Source: Micrococcales bacterium 31B (GTDB lineage Bacteria > Actinomycetota > Actinomycetes > Actinomycetales > Dermabacteraceae). Taken from it: DNA of 64,000 nt. Positions 26,007 through 34,814 of the stretch are shown here, piece after piece. The notes under the pieces are model-generated. The model saw nothing but the letters and a program-made list of their open reading frames with translations. It was not told the origin of the DNA and ran no database searches. The position numbers were made by a program, and so were the translations under genes. The stretch covers positions 1 to 64,000 of the forward strand of contig JAFFTF010000002.1 of the NCBI GenBank assembly GCA_022803075.1, given 5' to 3'. Numbering within the stretch: the first letter of the stretch is position 1; the number at the start of each line of letters is the position of its first letter.

Positions 26007-26705
26007 CTACGAAAAGTCGAACAGCGCGTTACCGAACCGCGAATACAAGATCATCACGATCGCGATATACGTGAGCAGCACGACGAGCCACGGATAGTGG
26101 CGCAGGAACGTGCCGACGGGCCCAAAGTTAAAGAGCTTCTCGTCTTGAGCCCACGATTGCAGGTACGCGAACATAATCGCCATCATGGCCCACACGAGCA
26201 TGCACCACAGGCACATCGTGCCGATCGCGAACACGACCGAGTAGACGAGATAGGCGAGAAAAACGCACGCCGCGAACTGCCCGATCACGTAGGCGCGCTT
26301 GAGCCACAGGGGCAGCGTGGCACCCGCCATGAGCAGCACGCCGAAACCCATCATGAGGCCGAAGCCGGCCATGCCGTAGAAGTAGTTGGCGAAATGAAAA
26401 GTCTCGGCCTGCGGCGAGAGCATGACGTTCGTGCACCTGAAGTAGATGCCGGCCGTGCAGGCGGGCGTGTAGTTCTCATTCTCGGCCACCTCGACGCGCT
26501 CGGTCGCGAGCATGAACGCGGAATAGAGCGAAACCAGTCCCGTGATCAGCACGATGAGGCCGGTCACCCACGGTTTCACGGTGCGCCGCGCGGCCATTTC
26601 GGCGCGAATCTCGGCGTCGAGGGCGGACTGCTGCTCGGCGCTCAGGCCGTGCGACATGGCTTCACCCCCGTCGCGGGTAGGGGCTTTCGACGAAGACGTA
26701 GACAT
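26007..26705 (-). CDS. Vitamin K epoxide reductase (VKOR) family protein
   Basis: 232-aa membrane protein of the bacterial VKOR/DsbB-like family, which re-oxidises exported thiol oxidases using menaquinone. The quinone-site CxxC is in IGTMCLWCMLVWAMM (about 164-167). The shuttle-loop cysteines are in NYTPACTAGIYFRCTNV (about 82 and 90). The family loop SPQAETFHFANYFYGMAGFG and four to five transmembrane helices are present. No fused thioredoxin domain and no DsbA gene nearby, so the partner is elsewhere. It starts 18 nt after the siderophore ATPase stop and has its own terminator, so it may be read through from the iron-regulated operon. Confidence 0.88.
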   Translation of the reverse strand: MSTSSSKAPTRDGGEAMSHGLSAEQQSALDAEIRAEMAARRTVKPWVTGLIVLITGLVSLYSAFMLATERVEVAENENYTPACTAGIYFRCTNVMLSPQAETFHFANYFYGMAGFGLMMGFGVLLMAGATLPLWLKRAYVIGQFAACVFLAYLVYSVVFAIGTMCLWCMLVWAMMAIMFAYLQSWAQDEKLFNFGPVGTFLRHYPWLVVLLTYIAIVMILYSRFGNALFDFS

Positions 26706-26723
26706 ATATTCATTCTGTCAGGT

Positions 26724-27626
26724 TTAACCGAGTGTTTCCTGGGCACGCTCACAGTGATGGCGCCCGACGGGCACGATGAGGGGTGTGCCCGAGAGGGGGT
26801 CGGTCAGTATCTGCGATTCCATCGAGAACACCTCGCGAATCACCTCGCGCGTGATCACCTCGCTGGCCGTGCCCTCGGCGACGATGCGCCCGTCCTTCAT
26901 GGCGATCAGGTGATCGGCGTACCGAGCCGCGAGGTTGAGGTCGTGCATGACGACCACGACCGTGGTGCCGCGCTCGTGATTAAGATCGCGCAACACATCG
27001 AGCACCTCGACCTGGTGGTTGAGGTCGAGATAGGTGGTGGGCTCGTCGAGCAGCAGCAGATCGGTGCGCTGCGCGAGCGCCATGGCGATCCACACGCGCT
27101 GACGCTGCCCGCCCGAGAGTTCGTCGACGTTGCGGGCCGCAAGATCATCCGTGCCCGTGGCGGCGAGGGCGTCGGCGACGATCTGGTCGTCCTCGGGGGT
27201 CCAGGTCTTGAACCAGCCCTGGTGCGGGTAGCGACCGCGCGAAACCAGGTCGCTCACGCGAATGCCGTCGGGGGCGATGGGGTGTTGCGGCAACAGGCCG
27301 AGCACGCGCGCGACCGCCTTCGTGGACTGCTGCTGGATGCTCTTGCCGTCGAGCAGCACCTCGCCCGCCTGCGGTTTGAGCAGCCTGGACAGGCCGCGCA
27401 GGAGGGTCGATTTGCCGCACGCGTTCGAGCCGATGATGATCGTGAACTTGCCGCGCGGAATCTCGGCGCTCAACTCGGGCACGATGGTGCGGTCGCCGTA
27501 ACCGAGTCGCACCGCGCGCGCGGCCAGCGTGTGGTCGCTGGGCCCGGGCTGCGGGGTGGGCTGCGAGTGTGAGAGTTTCGGGCCTGAGAGCTTCGCGTCG
27601 GGCGCGCTGGATGAGGTGGAGTGCAT
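26724..27626 (-). CDS. Iron-siderophore ABC transporter ATP-binding protein
   Basis: 300-aa FepC-type ATPase. Walker A is IIIGSNACGKSTLLRGL, the signature DELSGGQRQRVWIAMALAQR and Walker B LLLLDEPTTYLDLNHQVEV. The unusual Cys in the Walker A (NACGKS) is common in FepC homologues. The ATG at 27626 lies 5 nt after the stop of the upstream permease; the frame is open further upstream, but that part overlaps the permease and is not protein-like. Third gene of the minus-strand operon driven by the IdeR-box promoter. No substrate-binding protein gene is found beside it. Confidence 0.92.
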   Translation of the reverse strand: MHSTSSSAPDAKLSGPKLSHSQPTPQPGPSDHTLAARAVRLGYGDRTIVPELSAEIPRGKFTIIIGSNACGKSTLLRGLSRLLKPQAGEVLLDGKSIQQQSTKAVARVLGLLPQHPIAPDGIRVSDLVSRGRYPHQGWFKTWTPEDDQIVADALAATGTDDLAARNVDELSGGQRQRVWIAMALAQRTDLLLLDEPTTYLDLNHQVEVLDVLRDLNHERGTTVVVVMHDLNLAARYADHLIAMKDGRIVAEGTASEVITREVIREVFSMESQILTDPLSGTPLIVPVGRHHCERAQETLG

Positions 27627-27631
27627 GATGA

Positions 27632-28729
27632 TTAGGCGCCCCTTCCGACGCGATTGGTCGAGACCAGCAGCCACAGCAGGTATGGAGCGCCGATCAGGCC
27701 GGTGACGACCCCGACGGGGAACGCCACCTCGCCGAACGCATGCTGGGCCAAATAGTCGGAGATCGCCACGACGAGCGCGCCCACGAGGCCCGCCGGCACC
27801 AGCGCGACCCCGCGCACGAGGCGGCGAGCGATCGGCGCCGAGACGAAGGCCACGAACGCGACGGGCCCGGCGGCGGCCGTCGCGACCGAGGCGAGGGCAA
27901 CCCCCGCCGCGATCAACGCGAGACGCGCCGGTTCGAGGGCCACGCCGAGGCCCGTCGCGGTGTCGTCGCCGAGCTGCAGGGGCCGCAGCGAGCCCGCCGC
28001 GAGCACCGCGAGCGGCACGATCACCACGAGACACACCGCGAGCCAGCCCGTCGCCTCGAGCGTCGCCCCATTGACGCTGCCGGTGAGCCACACGAGCGCC
28101 GCCTGCGCATCGTAGATGTCCGAGCTAGTCATCATGTACGAGACCACCGCGTTGAGCAGCGCGGCCATGCCGATGCCGATGAGCACGAGGCGATAGCCCG
28201 CGATGCCCCCGCGATAGGCGAGCAGGTAAATCACGAGCGAGGCCACGAGCGCGCCCGCGAACGCGAACCCGGCCACGGCGTAGCCCGTGAGCCCGAGCGC
28301 GATGATCGCGATGACCGCCGAGGCCGACGCCCCCGAGGTGATGCCGATGATGTCGGGGCTCGCGAGCGGGTTGCGCACGAGCGCCTGGAAGATCGCCCCC
28401 GACATGCCGAAGGCCACGCCCACCAGCAGCGACGTCAGCACGCGCGGCAGTCGCAGTTCGATCACGATGAAGTCATTGCCGCCCGGTTGACCCGTGAGCG
28501 AGAACCAGACCTCGGGCAGCGTCACGGGAAAATCGCCCGTCGCCAGCGCGGCCATAAACACCGCGGCGATCACGACGGCCAACGCTCCGCAGACGGCGAG
28601 ATTGCGGCGCCGGTCCGTGCCGCGCACGGCGCGAACGGTGGTGGCGCTGGGTCGGGCCGGACGCGCGTCCGGCCCGTGGGCACGGCCGCCGCCGCTGCCA
28701 GCCCCGGCCCGAATGGCGGCCCCGCTCAT
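27632..28729 (-). CDS. Iron-siderophore ABC transporter permease 2 (FepG-like)
   Basis: 365-aa FecCD-family permease with about 9-10 membrane helices. It has the family sequences LRLPRVLTSLLVGVAFGMSG, AIFQALVRNPLASPDIIGIT and GAPYLLWLLVSTNRVGRG at the C-terminus. The ATG at 28729 overlaps the stop of the first permease (ATGA), so the pair is coupled and presumably forms the heterodimeric channel. The N-terminal 50 residues are Ala/Gly/Arg-rich and cytoplasmic. Confidence 0.9.
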   Translation of the reverse strand: MSGAAIRAGAGSGGGRAHGPDARPARPSATTVRAVRGTDRRRNLAVCGALAVVIAAVFMAALATGDFPVTLPEVWFSLTGQPGGNDFIVIELRLPRVLTSLLVGVAFGMSGAIFQALVRNPLASPDIIGITSGASASAVIAIIALGLTGYAVAGFAFAGALVASLVIYLLAYRGGIAGYRLVLIGIGMAALLNAVVSYMMTSSDIYDAQAALVWLTGSVNGATLEATGWLAVCLVVIVPLAVLAAGSLRPLQLGDDTATGLGVALEPARLALIAAGVALASVATAAAGPVAFVAFVSAPIARRLVRGVALVPAGLVGALVVAISDYLAQHAFGEVAFPVGVVTGLIGAPYLLWLLVSTNRVGRGA

Positions 28730-29802
28730 GCTTCGCTCATGCGCTTGAACCGCACCAACAGCATGAAGATGGGGGCGCCGAGGAGGGCCGTCACGATGCC
28801 CACCTGGACCTCGCCGGGCGGGTTGATGACGCGGCCAGCGACGTCGGCCGCGAGCAGGAACGCGGGGCACAGCAGCATGGCGTAGGGCAGGGTCCAGTGG
28901 TAGTTGGGGCCGGTGATGGCGCGGGCCGAGTGGGGAACGGTGAGGCCGAGAAAGCTGATAGGGCCGGCGGCGGCGGTGGCGGCCCCGCACAGCACCACGA
29001 GGATCACTCCCGCGATGCCGCGGTCGCGCTCCACCTTCGCGCCGAGACCGCGCGCCACGTCGTCGCCGAGCGACAGGGTGTTGAGCATGCGTCCGAGGGC
29101 GAGCGCCGCGACGCAGCCCACCACCATGAACGGCAGCACCTGGTTGACTACGGCGAAGGTGCGGCCCGTGAGCGAGCCGACCTGCCAGAAGCGAAACTGG
29201 TCGAGAGTGGCCTGCGAGGTCAGCAGCACCATGGTGATGAGGCTGAGCAGGCCCGCGCTGATGGCGGCGCCCGCGATGGCGAGCTTGAGGGGCGTGGCTC
29301 CCCCGCGGCCGATGGAGGCAACGGCGTACACGGCGCACGCGGCCACCGCGGCGCCGAGCATCGCGAACCACACGTACCCCGTGAGCGAGGTGATGCCGAA
29401 GAAGTTGATCGAGACGACGACGAACATGGAGGCGCCCGCGTTGACGCCGAGGAGGCCCGGGTCCGCGAGCGGGTTGCGCGTGACGCCCTGCATGATGGTG
29501 CCCGCAAGGCCCAGGGCCGCGCCGACCAGTAGGCCGACGACGGTGCGCGGCAGCCGCGATTCGCGCACGACGATGTGGTCTGTGTTGCTCGGGTCGTAGT
29601 GGGTGAGGGACTGCAGCACGACGCTGGGTTCGATGGTGCGGGCGCCGACCATGAGGCTCAGCACGGCGACGGCGGCGAGGGCGGCAGCGAGGACCATCAG
29701 GCCCGCGCCGAGGCCGAGGGGGTTGCGCCGACGAGGGGGCGGGGCGCTGGCGTTCGCGTCGGGTCGCCGAGCGGGGCCGCGCCGGGTGAACGTTGCGGTC
29801 AT
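28726..29802 (-). CDS. Iron-siderophore ABC transporter permease 1 (FepD-like)
   Basis: 358-aa FecCD-family permease, first gene of the operon. Recognisable segments are SRLPRTVVGLLVGAALGLAG, TIMQGVTRNPLADPGLLGVN and the C-terminal GAPIFMLLVRFKRMSEA. An N-terminal Arg/Pro-rich cytoplasmic stretch precedes the first helix. The ATG at 29802 is 50 nt downstream of an IdeR box, which implies induction by iron starvation. Confidence 0.92.
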   Translation of the reverse strand: MTATFTRRGPARRPDANASAPPPRRRNPLGLGAGLMVLAAALAAVAVLSLMVGARTIEPSVVLQSLTHYDPSNTDHIVVRESRLPRTVVGLLVGAALGLAGTIMQGVTRNPLADPGLLGVNAGASMFVVVSINFFGITSLTGYVWFAMLGAAVAACAVYAVASIGRGGATPLKLAIAGAAISAGLLSLITMVLLTSQATLDQFRFWQVGSLTGRTFAVVNQVLPFMVVGCVAALALGRMLNTLSLGDDVARGLGAKVERDRGIAGVILVVLCGAATAAAGPISFLGLTVPHSARAITGPNYHWTLPYAMLLCPAFLLAADVAGRVINPPGEVQVGIVTALLGAPIFMLLVRFKRMSEA

Positions 29803-29851
29803 GGGGGCTCACTTTGCTGCAGGTGGGTGGGGGCCGCGCGGACCCGCAAAC

Positions 29852-29870
29852 TTAAGTAAGCCTACCCTAA
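29852..29870 (-). promoter_or_regulatory. IdeR/DtxR-type iron box of siderophore importer
   Basis: On the minus strand TTAGGGTAGGCTTACTTAA matches 16 of 19 positions of TTAGGTTAGGCTAACCTAA. It lies about 50 nt before the permease start, as expected for iron-dependent repression of the importer. Confidence 0.75.
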
Positions 29871-29894
29871 CGCGACGATTCGGGTGAAATGCGA

Positions 29895-29922
29895 ACGCGC
29901 CGCCTCGAACGAGACGGCGCGT
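29895..29922 (-). terminator. Hairpin after roadblock gene
   Basis: ACGCGCCG-C-CTC / GAG-A-CGGCGCGT with a 4-nt loop and one mismatch, 49 nt past the stop at 29972. It is followed on the minus strand by TTCGCATTTC. It probably separates this gene from the importer promoter. Confidence 0.6.
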
Positions 29923-29971
29923 GAGCACTGTGGAGTGATTGCCGCGCCCCTGCGCGCGGCGCAACCCTCGA

Positions 29972-31711
29972 TTAGACCTGAACCGACTTCGCGGCGTTCT
30001 GCAACTTGAAGCGCGCCAGCGCGAGGTTCGCGTTGTCACGGTTCAGCACGAGGTAGACGAACAACCCGTCGGTACCGGCGTTGCTGAGCACGTTGATCAG
30101 GTGGTACTGGTCATTCAGCGAAATGAGGATGTCGTCGATGCCCGAGCCCGGAATACCGAGGTCGTTCATCGTCCTAATCTTGGCGCGCACCACATTCGAG
30201 TTGCCGGCCGCGGCCACGTCCAGGTTGAAACCCGGGTTGCCGCCGCTGGCCAGAGCCATGCCGCTGTTGATGTCAACGATCGCAGCGCCGGTGGCACCCT
30301 CGATGTTGAGGAGGTCCTTGATCGTTTCGTCCAGCTTCGCCATGGGAGACGTCCTTTCCTGGGGGAGGATCAGAGATTCCGACTCGGTGTCGGAATCTCC
30401 TGCGGTTTCGGGTGTTTCAGGAGGGGTGTCCTGCTTCTCACCGTGAAGCACGGAAGCCGCGCCCGAATCGGCGGCTGGCGGAAGATCAGTGGCCGACGAG
30501 TCGTCGGAGTCGAACGAATCTGCCGGATGGGTAGGTGATTGGGGTTCGGCGGGTACGGGTTCGGCGGGTACGGGTTCGGCGGGTACGGTTTCGGTGGGCA
30601 GGGGTGCGGTGGGCCCGTCCTCCGGGTCGGACGCCTCGGGTGCCAGCTCGGCCGCGTCGGCCAGATCTGCTGGGCCGGCCAACTCTTCCGCGTCGGCAAG
30701 TTCTGCCGGGTCGGACGCCTCGGGGGCCAGCTCGGCCGCGTCGGCCAGTTCTGCCGGGTCGGACGCCTCGGGGGCCAGCTCTGCCGGGTCGGCCAGCTCT
30801 GCCGGGTCGGCCAGTTCTTCCCGCACCGCAGCCTCCTCGGACTCATCGACCGTGGGCTCATCGGCGAGGACGCCGTGTTCGGCCGCGACCTCATCGGCGA
30901 TTGGGGTACCGGGCAGACCTGCATCCAGGTCGGTGTACCCCGGACCTGCATCCAGGTCGGTGTACCCCAGACCTGCATCGAGGTCGGTATATTCCGTGCC
31001 ATAACCCGCTTGGGCGTCATCCGCCCGCGGTGCGGCGTCGGGCACATCCTCGCCGTCAGCCTCAAAGACCAGCAGGGGTTCATCGTCCGCGGGACCCGTG
31101 GCGCTGGCCGGGGGCTCGTCCACGGCACTGCGCGTCCCCAGTGGCCGCGTGATGGGTCCGGTGTCCGAATTGCCATGCAGTTCGTCGTTCCAGGAATCCT
31201 GCCACGGTGCATCGGCGGCCTGGGCTGCCGCTGGCACAACATCCGCCGCTGGCACAACATCCGCCGCTGGCACATCTTCCACCGCGGTTACATCCACCTC
31301 CGCGGGCGCGGGGTTCGGGCGCCGGTCCGCCGCGAAATCGGGCAGGCCCGAGGGGTCGGCGCTGAGGGCCGAATGCAGGTCGTCGTCACCCTCAAAGGCG
31401 TCGGCATCATCCGCGCCGGAGTCGCCGCCGGCATAGTCGCCCCCGTCGGCCCGGCGCTGCATGCGCCGAGCGGCGCGTCGACCCACGCCGATCTCGAGGT
31501 TGCGGGCACCGCCGTCACCCAGGGCGAACAGCATGGGGTCGAGCACGATGCTCGGAGTCGCGGTGATGGTGTGGGGGTCGTTCGACGGTTCGTCTTGCGT
31601 GAAATAGTCGCGATTCGCGGGGGCCGCGTGAGGGTCGACGGGGCGGCCCTCGGCGTCAACGCCCTGCTCGTTGGGGTCACCGAGATTCTTCAACGACTTC
31701 CAAAACCCCAT
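29972..31711 (-). CDS. Acidic repeat protein with C-terminal roadblock/LC7 domain
   Basis: 579 aa. The N-terminus (MGFWKSLKNLGDPNEQGVDA) leads to an ordered-looking segment up to about residue 100, then a long acidic Ala/Asp/Glu/Pro stretch with internal repeats: YTDLDAG three times, PAEPV repeats, and (D)PAELADAAELAPEAS units. Residues 457-579 form a roadblock/LC7 domain (MAKLDETIKDLLNIEGATGA, ALASGGNPGFNLDVAAAGNS, TDGLFVYLVLNRDNANLALA). Such domains partner small Ras-like GTPases such as MglA or actinobacterial Cvn proteins, but none is encoded nearby. An internal ATG at 30343 with a strong site (AGGAAAGGA, 8 nt before it) would make the 123-aa domain alone, so the locus may give two products. 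Confidence 0.75.
   Translation of the reverse strand: MGFWKSLKNLGDPNEQGVDAEGRPVDPHAAPANRDYFTQDEPSNDPHTITATPSIVLDPMLFALGDGGARNLEIGVGRRAARRMQRRADGGDYAGGDSGADDADAFEGDDDLHSALSADPSGLPDFAADRRPNPAPAEVDVTAVEDVPAADVVPAADVVPAAAQAADAPWQDSWNDELHGNSDTGPITRPLGTRSAVDEPPASATGPADDEPLLVFEADGEDVPDAAPRADDAQAGYGTEYTDLDAGLGYTDLDAGPGYTDLDAGLPGTPIADEVAAEHGVLADEPTVDESEEAAVREELADPAELADPAELAPEASDPAELADAAELAPEASDPAELADAEELAGPADLADAAELAPEASDPEDGPTAPLPTETVPAEPVPAEPVPAEPQSPTHPADSFDSDDSSATDLPPAADSGAASVLHGEKQDTPPETPETAGDSDTESESLILPQERTSPMAKLDETIKDLLNIEGATGAAIVDINSGMALASGGNPGFNLDVAAAGNSNVVRAKIRTMNDLGIPGSGIDDILISLNDQYHLINVLSNAGTDGLFVYLVLNRDNANLALARFKLQNAAKSVQV
30341..30360 (-). promoter_or_regulatory. Internal ribosome-binding site and ATG for the roadblock domain
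   Basis: Within the long reading frame the minus strand reads AGGAAAGGACGTCTCCC then ATG at 30343. The purine-rich site and spacing are better than those of many true starts in this window, and the ATG falls exactly at the domain boundary. Confidence 0.55.
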
Positions 31712-32005
31712 GACCCCAATGCCTCTCTATACTCCATCAGCGTGCACCGGCTAAGCACCCGCACGCCCTCTGAGAATAGCTACGCGTAATGCTATGTGCA
31801 ACATATGCGTTTGTGCCCCAAGAAGTCCATTTGCGTAGCCACTCGATACCACAGCGTGATACACGCTGACGTCCGCCCCAATGCAGTATCTTTACGGAAG
31901 TCCCTGCCCGCAGCGAGATGATTGCCACCCACGCCCCGCGGCCTCGCGCGCGACGAGCGCGAGGCCTTCACACGCCATCCACCGAACTCAACAACGGAAG
32001 CTTTC

Positions 32006-33067
32006 ATGATCACCACACCCCCCGTATTGACGATCGCAACTCCCCTGCCCGAGCGCCTCGAGGGGCCCATGGCCGAACTCGCAGCGCGCCATGGCCTGGC
32101 GCTTCTCTACGAGCGCGATCTTTTGCCCCCGCAGCGTTACCCCGGCGATCACTTCGGCGTGCGCGAGTTTCGCCGCACGCCCGAGCAGGAGGCCCAATTC
32201 ACGGCCATGCTGAACGCGGCAACGTTTCTCTACGGCATCCCCGGAGAATCCGCGACGCGCCTGGCCCAGGTCGTCGCCGAGAACCCCGCCCTGCGCTGGG
32301 TGCAAACTATGGCGGCCGGCGGCGGCTCCCAGGTGGTTTCGGCGAAGCTCACCGCCGCGCAGCATGAGCGCGTCACCTTCACGACCTCGGCCGGGGTGCA
32401 CGGAGACTCGCTCGCAGAGTTTGCCGTGCTCGGCCTGCTCGCGGGCACCAAAGACCTGCCCGCCGTGCAGGCAGACCAGGCGCGAGCCCACTGGCCCGCC
32501 GAGCGCACTCCCGTGCGCCAGCTCAAGGGCTCGACGGTGCTGATTCTCGGGCTCGGCGAAATCGGCGCCGCCACGGCCCAGCGCTGCAAGGCGCTCGGCA
32601 TGACCGTGTGGGGCACGAAGCGCACCCCTGCCGAGGTACCCCACGTGGACCGCGTGCTCTCGAACGCGCAGATCGGCGAGGTGATCGGCGAGGTCGACCA
32701 CGTGGTCGTCACCCTGCCCGGCACCTCCCACACTGTCGGGCTGCTGAGCGCCGACATTTTCGCGCGCGCCCGCCGCGGCCTGACGGTCGTCAACGTGGGC
32801 CGCGGCACCGTGATCGTCGAGGCCGACCTCATCGAGGCCCTGCGCAGCGGACAGGTGGGATACGCCGCCCTCGACGTGTTCGAACGCGAGCCCCTCGCGC
32901 CGCAGTCGCCCCTGTGGACGCTGCCCAACGTACTGTGCGCTCCACACGGCATGGCGCTCGATGCCCGCGAGGACGACAACATCTTCGCGCTGTTCGAGGG
33001 CAATCTGCAGGCCTACCTGGAGGGGGCTCCGCTGCGCAACGTCGTGAACCCCGAGTTCGGGTACTGA
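32006..33067 (+). CDS. D-isomer-specific 2-hydroxyacid dehydrogenase (second)
   Basis: 353-aa paralogue of the enzyme at 9756-10817, with similar order of motifs: TTSAGVHGDSLAEFAVLGLL, Rossmann VLILGLGEIGAATAQRCKAL, VNVGRGTVIVEADLIEAL, DVFEREPLAPQSPLW and the catalytic His region CAPHGMALDAREDDN. The ATG at 32006 (MITTPPVLTIATPLPERL) with GGAAG 5 nt upstream is preferred to an upstream GTG at 31922. It stands alone between the roadblock and TRIC-like genes, so the substrate is open. Confidence 0.84.
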   Translation: MITTPPVLTIATPLPERLEGPMAELAARHGLALLYERDLLPPQRYPGDHFGVREFRRTPEQEAQFTAMLNAATFLYGIPGESATRLAQVVAENPALRWVQTMAAGGGSQVVSAKLTAAQHERVTFTTSAGVHGDSLAEFAVLGLLAGTKDLPAVQADQARAHWPAERTPVRQLKGSTVLILGLGEIGAATAQRCKALGMTVWGTKRTPAEVPHVDRVLSNAQIGEVIGEVDHVVVTLPGTSHTVGLLSADIFARARRGLTVVNVGRGTVIVEADLIEALRSGQVGYAALDVFEREPLAPQSPLWTLPNVLCAPHGMALDAREDDNIFALFEGNLQAYLEGAPLRNVVNPEFGY

Positions 33068-33098
33068 GTTCACAGCGGACCGCGGCGAGGGCGGCCGG

Positions 33099-33782
33099 TT
33101 AGATGTCCTGCCGCCCCTTGCGCATCACGCGCTGCAATTGACGGGCGCTGAGGGTCGCCGTGAAGTCGACCGCGAGCGGCAACTGCCAACCGCGCCGACG
33201 CGCGATCAGGCACACCGCGGCGCACGTCGTGATCGAGAGGGCCATGGCGAGGTTTTGCTGCCCCCACGAGTGACACGCGGCCGACACGCAGGCGCCGATC
33301 ACGGCGCCCGTTGCGTACAGGGTGTTGCCGCCGAAGATCATCGGCACGCGCCCCACCAGCACGTCTCGGATCATTCCCCCGCCCACCGCGGTGGTCACGC
33401 CGAGGAGCACGGCGGGCACGGGGCCGAGGCCGAAATTCAGGGCCTTCACGGTACCGGCGGCGGCCCAGCAACCCAGCCCCAGGGCGTCCGCCAAGATGAC
33501 GAAGCGATTCGAGAGGGTGCCCTGGAGGTGCACGAGGAACGCGAGTGCCGTGCCGCCCATCGCGATGAGCAGGTAGTACGGGTCGGTGAGCGCGATAGGT
33601 TGGCCCTGCTGCAGGAGGGTATCGCGCAACATGCCGCCGCCGAGTGCCGACACGATGCCCAGCACCACGAAGCCCACCGGGTCGAAACGCATTTGTCGCG
33701 CCACGGCGCCGCCGAGAAAGCCGTTGACGAGCACCGCCGTCAGGTCGACGGCGCGATAGACGTCTTCGGGTGACACGTTCAT
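33099..33782 (-). CDS. TRIC/UPF0126-family cation channel protein
   Basis: 227-aa membrane protein of the trimeric intracellular cation channel family (UPF0126, YicG-like). It shows the internal duplication of three helices each with the glycine motif: VVLGIVSALGGGMLRDTLLQ and LLGVTTAVGGGMIRDVLVGR. Six to seven membrane helices. Bacterial members conduct monovalent cations. The basic tail (RQLQRVMRKGRQDI) is cytoplasmic or periplasmic. ATG with GAGG upstream. Its neighbours give no hint of a partner. Confidence 0.87.
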   Translation of the reverse strand: MNVSPEDVYRAVDLTAVLVNGFLGGAVARQMRFDPVGFVVLGIVSALGGGMLRDTLLQQGQPIALTDPYYLLIAMGGTALAFLVHLQGTLSNRFVILADALGLGCWAAAGTVKALNFGLGPVPAVLLGVTTAVGGGMIRDVLVGRVPMIFGGNTLYATGAVIGACVSAACHSWGQQNLAMALSITTCAAVCLIARRRGWQLPLAVDFTATLSARQLQRVMRKGRQDI

Positions 33783-33905
33783 GGGGCCTCGATCAAGCGG
33801 CGGCGGGCGCGGGCGTCACCAATATAGCGTCAATCGCCCAGCGGGGCTGGGCCGGGCGGCCGGGAACCACGAACACGGCGCGGTTCATGCCCGAAGGGGC
33901 AAAGC

Positions 33906-33947
33906 GAGGGGGTGGTGAGAGCCTCCACAAACCCTCACCACCCCCTC
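33906..33947. terminator. Strong 14-bp inverted repeat in gene-free stretch
   Basis: GAGGGGGTGGTGAG/CTCACCACCCCCTC, perfect, with a 14-nt loop. It lies in the 33783-34236 interval, where no credible gene is seen. No clear U-tract follows on either strand. It could be a factor-dependent terminator or a structural element. Confidence 0.5.
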
Positions 33948-34236
33948 GTGCGGCGTGTGCAGGAGTGCCGCGGCCAGAATGGTCTCGTCGAACAACCTGC
34001 GCGCGGCGAATGCACCCGATAGCATGTGGGAGCGCACCAATTAATGCAGAGGCTGTTTCTGTAAGTACAGATTACTACTACCTTTGCAGCAAGTCGCAGG
34101 ATCTTCTGTAGTTTTTTGCAGTCTCTTTGCTTTTAGTTATGAGTTCGAGATGTGGCTCGCGAACCCGCACCAAACCCCCTCAAGGCGCTGGCACGGCCAG
34201 TGCGACACACGCCCGCCGGTTACGTACATTTGACGC

Positions 34237-34782
34237 ATGGGAATCCTGACCGGCCTCGCCTACACGCCCTACGCCCTCCCCACCTTCGCCGCGTGCTGCG
34301 CCCTGCTTTTTCTGCTCGCCTGCCTCATCAAACTGAGCGGGCATTCCATACCCTGGCGCTGGCTCTGGTTGGGCGCCGCCATAGCGGGCTTCGCGAGCGT
34401 GACCCTCACCGTCGACCCGCAAATGTCGTGGAAGAACGGCGCCCGCGTGTGCTCGTTCGCGGTCGCCGAGTTCCCCCGCCTTGGCATTTTCACGGACACG
34501 CAGCAGCGCGTGCTGAATACGCTGATCGCCCTGCCGCTCGGTTTCTTTGCCAGCCTGATTCGGACGCGCGCGGGCCGCGTGGGCGCCGCCCTCATCGTGC
34601 TTGCCCTCCCCCTCGCCGTCGAGTTCACCCAGTATTACGCCCGCCGCATCAACCGCAACTGCGACGCCACGGATGCCTTCGATAACCTCACGGGCGTCGT
34701 CGCGGGCCTCATCGTCGGCAGCCTGGTGTTCTGGATCGCGCAGTGGATCACCCTGCTCACCCGCCGCGCGCGCCGGAACTAG
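34237..34782 (+). CDS. VanZ-like membrane protein
   Basis: 181 aa with four to five membrane helices. VanZ-like features are NTLIALPLGFFASLIRTRAG, the helix LALPLAVEFTQYYARR with the conserved Glu and Gln, and CDATDAFDNLTGVVAGLIVG with the conserved Asp and Asn. VanZ proteins affect low-level teicoplanin resistance in enterococci, but most chromosomal members have no known role. A TACATT box ends exactly 6 nt before the ATG and no ribosome-binding site is present, so the mRNA is probably leaderless. Confidence 0.75.
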   Translation: MGILTGLAYTPYALPTFAACCALLFLLACLIKLSGHSIPWRWLWLGAAIAGFASVTLTVDPQMSWKNGARVCSFAVAEFPRLGIFTDTQQRVLNTLIALPLGFFASLIRTRAGRVGAALIVLALPLAVEFTQYYARRINRNCDATDAFDNLTGVVAGLIVGSLVFWIAQWITLLTRRARRN

Positions 34783-34814
34783 CCTCGCCGCGTCCCGACA
34801 CGTAGTCTTACCCT

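Noticed and set aside
27627-28091. N-terminal extension of the siderophore ATPase frame
   Set aside because: Arg/Gly-rich low-complexity translation overlapping the permease gene; the ATG at 27626 gives a standard FepC length.
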